Positions 23,565 through 31,405 of a DNA stretch of 64,000 nucleotides are shown here, in pieces. A model generated the notes under the pieces. That model worked only from the letters and a program-made list of their open reading frames with translations. It was not told the origin of the DNA and ran no database searches. The DNA lies in contig NZ_JBHUEM010000055.1 in assembly GCF_042680805.1 (NCBI RefSeq), forward strand, positions 124,001 to 188,000, written 5' to 3'. Every line of letters starts with the position of its first letter. The first letter of the stretch is position 1. The stretch comes from Bacillus_CJ salitolerans (lineage in GTDB: Bacteria; Bacillota; Bacilli; Bacillales; SA4). A program made the translations under genes and the position numbers.

Positions 23565-24800
23565 ATGTTGTACGCTCGCTTAAACAGAAACATTAGCAAA
23601 ATATTTTTGATTGTAGGTTGCCAGTCCTTTATTCTGGCATATGTAATTGAGAGGATATTTGCGCTTGAGAGAGGATTAAGCATTCTAGAAATGCAGTATA
23701 TTTTGATTATCTATTCCACCACCAGTTTAATTCTTGAGGTTCCGTTTGGCGTGCTGGCTGATAAGTGGAAGAAGAAATATGTGTTATCTCTAGGGATATT
23801 CTTTTGTTGCTTTGAATTTTTCATTAGTATCTATGCATACAGCTTTACGGTATTCAGTCTTGCCTTTTTATTAGCAGCGATTGGTGGAAGTCTCAAGTCA
23901 GGGATTATGGACAGTATTTTATTTGAGACGCTAAAAGGAATAAAGAGAGAATCGGAGTTTGAAAAGTTTAAAGGGTATGTCAACCTTTTAAAGTATATGA
24001 CGTCAGGGATAGCTGGGATTGTTGGAGGATATGTTGCTTATTACTACGGTCTTGAATATAGCTATTGGTTTTCCTTATTCGGTCTTATTCTAGCCGCACT
24101 AGTGAGCCTTACTCTTTATGAACCGGTTGCCCTATCAAATAAGCCAACTGAAGATGAGGGCTCAAAGCTAAACAGCTTTATCCTTCATATTATGACTTCA
24201 GTAAAAATTGTTCGAAGCAAGCCTGGGTTATTTCAGGTTATGATATACGGAAGTATAATAGGAGCCATTCTCTATGGTCAGCTCCATGAAATGAGCTCGA
24301 TTATTTATCCAGACATCGGGATACCACTTAGCCACTTTGGTTATATAAGCTTGACGATTACTCTATTTGGCGGATTAGCTGGGGTATGGGCTTATAAGGT
24401 AAGAGAAAAATTAGGCTACGTGACTACTTTTGGGATGATTCTCGGCATCTCCATTATTAGCATATATCTGTATAGCGAAGCTACAATGTGGTGGCATGTT
24501 GTATATCTTGTAGTTGCTATTTTTATGATGGAGTTGGTCTCACCTTTAACGGCAGGCTACGTTCATCATCGAATTGAAGATCAGTATCGTGTAACGATTA
24601 GCTCGCTTGATTCATTTTTAATCAATGCACTGACAATCTTAGTCAGCTTATTGTTTGGTTATGTAGCCGAGCAGTGGTCAATCTATGTAGCCTATAAGAT
24701 GATGGCAATGATCCTAATGGTATACGGAGTGTTCATCGTCATGTTAAAGATCAAATCGAGGGTACGTGGCGGAGCATCAAGTGTTAGGCAGGGTGTTTAG
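23565..24800 (+). CDS. MFS efflux transporter, probable inducible drug exporter
   Basis: 411 residues with twelve predicted transmembrane helices. The MFS loop 2-3 signature appears as GVLADKWKKKYVLS, and EVPFG lies just before it. It belongs to the broad group of 12-helix drug or macrolide-type exporters; the substrate is unknown. GGAGGAG stands seven bases before the ATG but is sequestered by an upstream complement, and a 9-codon leader precedes it, so expression is probably induced by a ribosome-targeting compound. It is monocistronic. Confidence 0.85.
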   Translation: MLYARLNRNISKIFLIVGCQSFILAYVIERIFALERGLSILEMQYILIIYSTTSLILEVPFGVLADKWKKKYVLSLGIFFCCFEFFISIYAYSFTVFSLAFLLAAIGGSLKSGIMDSILFETLKGIKRESEFEKFKGYVNLLKYMTSGIAGIVGGYVAYYYGLEYSYWFSLFGLILAALVSLTLYEPVALSNKPTEDEGSKLNSFILHIMTSVKIVRSKPGLFQVMIYGSIIGAILYGQLHEMSSIIYPDIGIPLSHFGYISLTITLFGGLAGVWAYKVREKLGYVTTFGMILGISIISIYLYSEATMWWHVVYLVVAIFMMELVSPLTAGYVHHRIEDQYRVTISSLDSFLINALTILVSLLFGYVAEQWSIYVAYKMMAMILMVYGVFIVMLKIKSRVRGGASSVRQGV

Positions 24801-24809
24801 GGTTTGAAT

Positions 24810-24847
24810 AGGTAGGGGGACGGTTATTGGGACCGTCCCCTAATTTT
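24810..24847 (+). terminator. terminator of the MFS gene
   Basis: GGGGACGGT and ACCGTCCCC form the stem, followed by TAATTTTTTATT. Confidence 0.85.
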
Positions 24848-24953
24848 TTATTATGCAGCAAATAGTTATTGGAATAGGTTTTAGCTACCTTATAAATCAG
24901 ATAGATATATCTCGGACTTTTCATCTGTTAATAAGACTATTATATTTCCAAGA

Positions 24954-25070
24954 GAAGTGCCGTCTGGGACATTTTGGTTGATAATCTGACTTAAAATGTC
25001 TGAGAGAAGAGGTATCAGAGACATTTGACGCGGAAATCCGCCTTGAAATGTCTGAGAGAGCTGCCGTCAT
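24954..25070. repeat. REP-like repeat cluster
   Basis: A 17-base sequence occurs twice in direct orientation with one change (TTAAAATGTCTGAGAGA at 24991, TTGAAATGTCTGAGAGA at 25043). An inverted relative, CAGAGACATTTGA, lies between them and GGGACATTTTGG before them. It is non-coding and sits in the 360-base gap between the MFS and the convergent acetyltransferase. Confidence 0.55.
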
Positions 25071-25104
25071 AAATATTTTTTTATAAATGTAGTACACCCT
25101 CAAA

Positions 25105-25158
25105 TAGAAAAAGGACGAACCTTCTCCTTCTAAATAGGAGGTCAGAATTCGTCCTTTC
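25105..25158 (-). terminator. terminator of the RimJ/RimL-type gene
   Basis: AAAGGACGAA pairs with TTCGTCCTTT around an inner CTCCT/AGGAG stem, just beyond the stop of the minus-strand gene. Confidence 0.75.
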
Positions 25159-25162
25159 ACGA

Positions 25163-25714
25163 TCACGCTTTTCCGATAAGATCCTTTTCAAGCAAAGAAT
25201 ACATAATATGGTCTTCCCATGTGTCGTGAATTTTTAAATACTCACGAGCAATACCTTCTCTAACAAATCCAACTTTTTCTAGTACTTTAGCAGATCCGAT
25301 GTTTCGTGGCATTACTCCAGCCTCAATTCGATGAGCACCTATTTGCTTAAAAGCAAACTTTACCATCAACTGGACTGCCTCGGTCATATATCCTTTTCCA
25401 TACAGATCCCTATCCAAAGAATATCCTAAGACATATTTATCACCTGGAACAAATTTATAAAGTCCAATACTACCGATCAGCTGATTCGTATTGTTTATAA
25501 ATATTCCAAAAGTAATTCGTGATTTCTCTTCGTAATCTTTACTCCACTTTTCAACCATCTGCTCATGATTTTCCAATGTATAATAGCTGTCTGTATATAC
25601 CATTGGAGATATGGCTTCAAACTCAACTCGATTCTTTCGATTTAGGTCTAGTAAATTTTGTGCATCTGATAACTGAAATTGTCTTAGATGAATGTTAGTC
25701 GATTGAAGATTCAT
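25163..25714 (-). CDS. RimJ/RimL-type GNAT acetyltransferase
   Basis: 183 residues of the ribosomal-protein-N-acetyltransferase type: NIHLRQFQLSDAQNLLDLNR at the start, the acetyl-CoA motif YSLDRDLYGKGYMTEAVQLM near 95-115, then AHRIEAGVMPRNIGSAKVLE and KVGFVREGIARE. It may acetylate a protein N-terminus or a small molecule. GAGGTG precedes the ATG. The gene is monocistronic. Confidence 0.85.
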   Translation of the reverse strand: MNLQSTNIHLRQFQLSDAQNLLDLNRKNRVEFEAISPMVYTDSYYTLENHEQMVEKWSKDYEEKSRITFGIFINNTNQLIGSIGLYKFVPGDKYVLGYSLDRDLYGKGYMTEAVQLMVKFAFKQIGAHRIEAGVMPRNIGSAKVLEKVGFVREGIAREYLKIHDTWEDHIMYSLLEKDLIGKA

Positions 25715-25764
25715 AGGAATTCACCTCGATGAATGATTTTTATGGAAGTAGAACAGATTCACCT

Positions 25765-26130
25765 TTATTTAATCTGCGTAAACGCCCATTGATGCCCGTC
25801 TGGGTCTACTAATTCAAATTCAACATCTCCCCAAGGGCGCTCGACTGGTGCATCGATTCGTTTGCTGTCTTGCTGATGATCAAGGGGTTCTAGTCCCTGG
25901 CTTACAACATGCTGAAACATTTCTTCCACGTTATGTACGCCAGCATGAATAGCCGTCATGCCTGGATTCGTTGTATCAGATGGATGCAGCATGATGTATG
26001 TACCGCCAAGCTTAAACCAATGCATTCCATCAAACCCATTTACATATGTAAACCCTACCTTCTCATACCATTCCTTTGATAGTTCAGTTTCCTTACAAAA
26101 TAGAACAATGTGATGAATACTTTCTAGCAT
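25765..26130 (-). CDS. VOC-family glyoxalase/dioxygenase-like protein
   Basis: 121 residues, one vicinal-oxygen-chelate fold: IHHIVLFCKE at the start, W-YEKVGFTYV, and VEFELVDPDGHQWAF at the end, with His and Glu in the usual metal positions. Substrate unknown. AAGGAGTGGGG precedes the ATG. Confidence 0.85.
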   Translation of the reverse strand: MLESIHHIVLFCKETELSKEWYEKVGFTYVNGFDGMHWFKLGGTYIMLHPSDTTNPGMTAIHAGVHNVEEMFQHVVSQGLEPLDHQQDSKRIDAPVERPWGDVEFELVDPDGHQWAFTQIK

Positions 26131-26228
26131 ATGGCCCCACTCCTTATATGATAACTTATACTATTAGATTCTATATTTTTTGAGAAATACCTTTTATACT
26201 ATAGATAAAAGAATGGAAGGAGATTCCA

Positions 26229-26789
26229 ATGACAATTTACATTGCACTACTACGTGGGATTAATGTTGGTGGAAAAAATAAAATGAAGATGGATGAATTG
26301 AGGAAATTGCTCGAATCGCTTGGCTTAAAGAGTGTTCAAACGTATATTCAAAGCGGAAATGTGGTGTTTGAATCAGAGGAAGATGCCGATGCGCTTCAAG
26401 AGAAGTTAGAGAGTGAAATCCTTCGCGTGTTTGGGTTTTCGGTACCTGTAATCATCAGAACGGCAAACGAGCTTGCGTTAGTAAAGGTAGGCTGTCCATT
26501 TTCTGAAGAGGAGATTTCAGAAGCTGATTTATCGTCAGTAGGAGAGAGTCTGTACGTAGCCTTTTTAGAGGATGTTCCTAATCAAGTAGATGTTGATCGA
26601 CTGGATGCCTTCAAAAGTGAATATGAATCCTATCATCTTGCCGGCAGGGACATCTACCTGTTATTTGGCCAGAGCATTCGGAATTCCAAGCTGGCAACCA
26701 ATCTACAAAAGCTAAGTGTAGCAGCAACAGTGCGAAACTGGAAAACGGTTAATAAGATTGCGTCGATGGTAGAGGGGATAAAGGAATAG
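26229..26789 (+). CDS. DUF1697 family protein
   Basis: 186 residues with the family signature at the start (YIALLRGINVGGKNKMKMDE, SLGLKSVQTYIQSGNVVF) and the end (NWKTVNKIASM). The family is widespread and has no established function. GGAAGGAG precedes the ATG. Confidence 0.88.
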   Translation: MTIYIALLRGINVGGKNKMKMDELRKLLESLGLKSVQTYIQSGNVVFESEEDADALQEKLESEILRVFGFSVPVIIRTANELALVKVGCPFSEEEISEADLSSVGESLYVAFLEDVPNQVDVDRLDAFKSEYESYHLAGRDIYLLFGQSIRNSKLATNLQKLSVAATVRNWKTVNKIASMVEGIKE

Positions 26790-26796
26790 TCGTAAA

Positions 26797-26832
26797 CCAT
26801 AGAGGGGGCTTGAGTGTAGAGTCCTCTTTTTT
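26797..26832 (+). terminator. terminator after the DUF1697 gene
   Basis: AGAGGG pairs with TCCTCT (inner CTTGAG/TAGAG) and T6 follows. Confidence 0.6.
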
Positions 26833-26919
26833 ATTTTCAAAAATACTCATGAATGGAAATAGATGTTAAAATCAATGTATCTACCATCTTACTAAGAGAA
26901 AATTTAAAGGAGTCTTATC

Positions 26920-27996
26920 TTGACTACAAAAATACGAAGGTTGATTAAAATTAATTTAATCATGCTCACCCTATTAATCTTACTAGGATTCGTGCTTCCA
27001 ACCTGGACCCCAAGTATAGAAGGGGAATATAGTGTAAGTACATTAGAGCAGGCCGAGATTAACGGTACGGAGCTTGAAGTCATGATAAGAGGAGTTGATC
27101 GTCGTAATCCGATTATCGTCTTTGTCCACGGGGGACCAGGTTGTTCTGAGATTCCATATGTAAGAAAGTATCAAGATTTGCTTGAAGAGCATTTCACGAT
27201 TGTTCATTATGATCAGCGGGGAAGTGGGAAGTCGTATCACTTTTTCGAGGATTACACTGGCATCACAACCGCTCAACATGTCGAGGATTTACTGGCCATA
27301 ACCGATTATGTGACAAATATGTTTTCACAAGAAAAGGTAGTACTCATTGGTCATTCATTCGGTACTTATATCGGCATGAAGGCAGCAGCAGTAGCACCGG
27401 AAAAATTTGTTGCTTATATTGGAATCGGCCAGGTTTCGGATAAAGTTCAAAGTGAAGTTGACAGCTTAGAATATACACTGAGACAGGCAACGCTTGCAGG
27501 TAACGAGAAAGATGTGGAAAAGCTTAAGAATCTGAGGGACTCCATTGAAGGTGGTGAACGCATAACCCCTAGACACGTAGTCCGTAAATATGGTGGTGGT
27601 GCTAGATTAATAGATGATAACTTGGATTACTATACAGGATTCCTATTCAATCCTGAATACAATTTACTGGATGTTGTTCGTTATGTAAGAGGAGTTTCGC
27701 AAACTCAAGGAATTTTAATGGATGAAGAGAAGCGTCATAATCTGCCATCACTTGTTGATGAACTAGAAATACCGACCTTTTTTGTGATGGGTAAGTACGA
27801 TTATATGACCTCTACAAATCAAGCAAAAGAGTACTTCGATGAACTTAAAGCACCGGTAAAGGAATTTGTTCTTTTTGAAAAATCAGCTCATTATCCACAA
27901 TTTGAGCAAGAAGAAGAATTTAAAGAGTGGCTGGTGACAGTCACCACCCGTATTTTCTTGTTTCACAAGAATGTTTCACGAACACAAACTGATTAA
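26920..27996 (+). CDS. membrane-anchored alpha/beta hydrolase, S33 type
   Basis: 358 residues. One N-terminal transmembrane helix (~10-27), then an alpha/beta hydrolase of the proline-iminopeptidase (S33) type: HGGPGCSE near 70 (oxyanion loop), DQRGSGKS, nucleophile elbow GHSFGTYIG near 143, Asp at GKYDYM and His at SAHYPQF. TTG start with AAAGGAG upstream. The last ~20 residues (VTVTTRIFLFHKNVSRTQTD) are encoded by a 46-bp dispersed repeat also found at 33487, so the natural end was probably near FKEWL. Confidence 0.85.
   Translation: MTTKIRRLIKINLIMLTLLILLGFVLPTWTPSIEGEYSVSTLEQAEINGTELEVMIRGVDRRNPIIVFVHGGPGCSEIPYVRKYQDLLEEHFTIVHYDQRGSGKSYHFFEDYTGITTAQHVEDLLAITDYVTNMFSQEKVVLIGHSFGTYIGMKAAAVAPEKFVAYIGIGQVSDKVQSEVDSLEYTLRQATLAGNEKDVEKLKNLRDSIEGGERITPRHVVRKYGGGARLIDDNLDYYTGFLFNPEYNLLDVVRYVRGVSQTQGILMDEEKRHNLPSLVDELEIPTFFVMGKYDYMTSTNQAKEYFDELKAPVKEFVLFEKSAHYPQFEQEEEFKEWLVTVTTRIFLFHKNVSRTQTD
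27934..27979. repeat. 46-bp dispersed repeat, copy 1, inside the hydrolase 3' end
   Basis: GTGACAGTCACCACCCG, then TTTTCTTGTTTCACAA and TGTTTCAC. It differs from the copy at 33487-33532 by four bases. GTGAC and GTCAC form a short palindrome at the start. Confidence 0.8.
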
Positions 27997-28185
27997 ACAA
28001 GTATCACAATAAAGCGTGATATAATACGCTTCAAGTCGCAGGATGTGGGAGAAGGCCACTAGAACTGATAAGGAATTTGAAAAATATAAGAGAAGAAATA
28101 GTTAAGGTTGCATAATACCTTAACAAACCATCCTCTGTTATTTCCTCGAAAAAATACTCTACAAATCATTCAACCCAATAAACAA

Positions 28186-28237
28186 AAAGAGAGACTTATC
28201 ACTTCTTTTCAAAAAGAAAGTGAAACGTCTCTCAGTT
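28186..28237 (-). terminator. terminator of the prolyl hydroxylase gene
   Basis: GAGAGAC and ACTT pair with AAGT and GTCTCTC. On the minus strand a T run follows. Confidence 0.75.
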
Positions 28238-28882
28238 TTATTTATATCGTTTTCTCCTCATCCATTGTGTTGCTGCCCATTTATCTCCGATGACAACAGG
28301 TGCTCCGCCATGCAATGTTAGGTCGTTTAACGCCTGATCCTCATAGAAGTATTCGAAATACACCGCCATCCCTTTTTGAGGGGACACTGCCAATTTTAGG
28401 TGAGGAAAATATGTTTCTCCGCCATACTCGACGTCATTGAGGTACATGACGAGTGTGCTAATTCGAGGATTATTTACTACATTACTCTTGGATGTAAAGA
28501 AATCATAATGCGCTTTATACTCTTGGTTGATTTGATAATTCAAAACCTGTAGCCCTTCACCATGTTCAACTGGGATATTCATAATTTGAGAGATACGTTT
28601 TTCCACTCTTGTTACAACATCACTTTCTCCCTCTGGCAAGAAGGTACTACTACTTGTTCTTAGTTCGTTTTCCTCCCGAACGGAACCAATCTTGGAACGC
28701 TTCATTCTGTCTTGCGATAATCGAATGAGCTCATCACATTCTTCATCGCTTAGTACATTTCCTAAAACAACAATCAGTGGTTCTTCCATTCTAACAATAA
28801 TTTGTATGTCACGATCCTCTGTCTTTATCTTGTTACCCGAGTGGTTAAAAATCGTGAGCTCCTTTGTTGTTTCTACTGTCAA
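28238..28882 (-). CDS. 2-oxoglutarate/Fe(II) oxygenase, prolyl 4-hydroxylase type
   Basis: 214 residues. The catalytic core is visible: HYD near residue 124 and the distal His in TLHGGAPV near 190 as iron ligands, with K in GDKWAATQW as the likely 2-oxoglutarate ligand, and NVLSDEECDELI at the domain start. The order is that of bacterial P4H proteins such as those of the B. cereus group. TTG start after GAGG. The peptide substrate is unknown. Confidence 0.88.
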   Translation of the reverse strand: MTVETTKELTIFNHSGNKIKTEDRDIQIIVRMEEPLIVVLGNVLSDEECDELIRLSQDRMKRSKIGSVREENELRTSSSTFLPEGESDVVTRVEKRISQIMNIPVEHGEGLQVLNYQINQEYKAHYDFFTSKSNVVNNPRISTLVMYLNDVEYGGETYFPHLKLAVSPQKGMAVYFEYFYEDQALNDLTLHGGAPVVIGDKWAATQWMRRKRYK

Positions 28883-29081
28883 TTTTCATCAGCCTCTTTA
28901 ATATTTTTAAATTTCTGAAAAAAGAGAAGAGATTTGGTTAAAAGATAGTATGAGTGATTTGCTTTGTATCCAGGGAATCTGGATTTAACTTTACAACTAC
29001 CTCCATTAAATTGACGGTTTCGATGAATCATTTTCCTTTCAATTTTAATCTGTGTAAGCTGTAATTTCTACAATTTTTTGA

Positions 29082-29122
29082 TGGAAAAAGGACGGTGCTT
29101 CAGAAAGCACCGTCCCTTTTTA
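29082..29122. terminator. bidirectional terminator
   Basis: GGACGGTGCTT pairs with AAGCACCGTCC, with A5 before and T5 after. Confidence 0.8.
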
Positions 29123-31291
29123 CTAGACTGTCAGTTGGATTTCAACGAACATTGAATAATCGTCACAACGAACCTCTGTTAGTTTACTTGAAATAGTAAG
29201 TCCATTATCTACCTCAGGTGATAAAAAGACGGCGACTTCTCTTGGGATCCATCCAATAGAATTACCAGTAGATGTATAGACACCAATCGCATTTCGGTCA
29301 TGCACATTTTGTGGATCTCTTTTTAACACAATCGGATCGGTTAGATGTAGATTTCTAATCGTTTCTGGTCTTCCTTCAAACGAGATACCTGCTAAGGTTT
29401 CCTTCGAGTATAATCGTACACCCTTCGTTTTTAAATAATAAACGAGATTCTTTGATTCTCTTAACAGCGGGAGCAACAAATTGACGCTAAATCCTGGGGT
29501 AGTGACAAGACCATTGTTATATAGTTTTAGCACGGAGAAATGCTTATTTTCCCCGCGCTGTAATACGGCTTCAAGCGCACGATCCCCGTACTCGGGTATT
29601 GTGATAAATTTTGTACCATTCGAATTCATAAGAGTTAAAAAATCTTCCGCATCTCCTTTATGTATAGATGCTAGAAACATTTCGTCTTCATTTTGAAATT
29701 GACAATAGTGTTCAATCACTTTGATAACCCGATTCGCAAACGGTGACTGACGGTTTACTCTCATTAAATAGGACATAGGGTCTTGCCTGTGCTTGTTCGC
29801 GGATAGGACATTCTTTAGAAACAATTCGTTAAATTGATCAATCGCTACATGCATGGCACTCTCTGAAACAACGTCAAATTCATTTAAAATAAGAGAAGTA
29901 ATTCGGTCATATCGATGGGCAGCAACTGATAGAAGGTGCTCATCGGTTAGTTGAAATTGGATATCTCCATTTTGTTTCCGCTTAAACAGCTGCTCCAAGA
30001 AGATGGTATTCCCTTTACGAAGAGCTGCCGTAATCATGTTACTTGGTACGATATCCATCTCGTTTACGAAGAGATTTGGAATCGCAACCCGGTGATAGGT
30101 ACAATCCATTGTTTGTTCGAGCATCTTATCGCTTACAAAAAAGAATGAAGGATTTTTACGTTTTCGGGCAATTATTTTTTCTAAAAACGGAATATTTTCT
30201 TTTTGAATGGCGACTATAATAACCTGTTCGGAAATTGAATCGCTATGACGAAGCAGGAGCTCATCGACCTCTGCTGATTTTGTTTTGATGGCTTCCATAA
30301 ACAATTCATCGGTCATATCAAATGAAAGTGTCCCTTCACGTTTTAATTCAAAGGCACTTTCTAAAAATACAAAATTAACCTGGTAAATAGCCTGCTTCAC
30401 AACTATAGGTGATAGGTGGGTTACTTCTTTCAGAAGTAGGGAGAGATAATGTGCATAACGAGAATTATTGATTGAACGACAATTCACGACGTTTATTAAA
30501 AATTCCTCTCCTATTGTTGAGCCCACACTGCCTGCCTGTCGCAATTCTAAGACTCTTTCTAAAAACGAAAAACAATGATGGTCTACAGCTACTTTCATCG
30601 TTGCAGGAGGCAAATCAAATTTTCTTCCATGTTTATGATGAGGCATTAGGAATTTTTCAAATGAACTTTTTACATGTTGAAAAACATCACTAATAATGGT
30701 AGTCGCAAAGGAAGTAGCCTGTTGTTCTACTATCTTATCAGGAACGAATTCATTGTAAGCATTTAGTAGATTAACAGCAGATGTATCACAAATTTTTAGC
30801 GCTTTCTCTAGCATTTGAGGATCGAAGTCTTGTATCTGACTTACAAAATAACGAGTAGCTTCATGCTTTTTATTCAAAATCGATAGCTTTAAGAATTCGT
30901 TTAGCTCCTGCTGATAAGTTGGGCTATAACTCTCATAATAGCGAAGTAACGTTGCATCATCAATCGGTGATTGGAAAAGCTGCTTTACGATTTGGGATTG
31001 CTGACTTGAATCTACTTTTTCGAGTAAGAGCTTCACAGCTGTCATATTGCCGTAACGAATGGCAACACGTATCGGATTATCCTGTTGATGGTTCTTCTTA
31101 TTGAAATCAGCACCATTATCTAGTAAAAACTGTATCATCTCTATTTTATCTAGCTTTGACATGAAAATGATCAGGGGTGTATTCCCTTTTTTGTCGGTTA
31201 AATCAGGTGTCCCCCAGAATTTTATAATGGCAGAGGCTCCTTGTGTGTTGCCATTCAACAAATGCTCCATCAGGCTTTCAAAGTTGTACAT
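29123..31291 (-). CDS. ankyrin-repeat protein with C-terminal HIRAN domain
   Basis: About 722 residues. Ankyrin repeats are clear near the N-terminus (KKGNTPLIIFMSKLDKIEMI, FLLDNGADFNKKN, NPIRVAIRYGNMTAVKLLLE) and helical repeat-like sequence continues to ~620. The last ~85 residues form a HIRAN domain (GISFEGRPETIRNL, DPQNVHDRNAIGVYTSTGNS, IGWIPREVAVFLSPEVDNG), a DNA-end or stalled-fork binding module. The internal ATG at 31291 has GGGAG upstream and is preferred. It is divergent from a UvrD-type helicase, which suggests a joint DNA-repair or defence role. Confidence 0.8.
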   Translation of the reverse strand: MYNFESLMEHLLNGNTQGASAIIKFWGTPDLTDKKGNTPLIIFMSKLDKIEMIQFLLDNGADFNKKNHQQDNPIRVAIRYGNMTAVKLLLEKVDSSQQSQIVKQLFQSPIDDATLLRYYESYSPTYQQELNEFLKLSILNKKHEATRYFVSQIQDFDPQMLEKALKICDTSAVNLLNAYNEFVPDKIVEQQATSFATTIISDVFQHVKSSFEKFLMPHHKHGRKFDLPPATMKVAVDHHCFSFLERVLELRQAGSVGSTIGEEFLINVVNCRSINNSRYAHYLSLLLKEVTHLSPIVVKQAIYQVNFVFLESAFELKREGTLSFDMTDELFMEAIKTKSAEVDELLLRHSDSISEQVIIVAIQKENIPFLEKIIARKRKNPSFFFVSDKMLEQTMDCTYHRVAIPNLFVNEMDIVPSNMITAALRKGNTIFLEQLFKRKQNGDIQFQLTDEHLLSVAAHRYDRITSLILNEFDVVSESAMHVAIDQFNELFLKNVLSANKHRQDPMSYLMRVNRQSPFANRVIKVIEHYCQFQNEDEMFLASIHKGDAEDFLTLMNSNGTKFITIPEYGDRALEAVLQRGENKHFSVLKLYNNGLVTTPGFSVNLLLPLLRESKNLVYYLKTKGVRLYSKETLAGISFEGRPETIRNLHLTDPIVLKRDPQNVHDRNAIGVYTSTGNSIGWIPREVAVFLSPEVDNGLTISSKLTEVRCDDYSMFVEIQLTV

Positions 31292-31405
31292 GTCAGACAC
31301 TCCCATATAAATTTCTTACTACTCATTGTAAAGGAAGAATCGCGATAATGGTATACTAATAGACAGAGTATATCGTGAACAAAACAGCTTAGGAGTGTAA
31401 CTACC

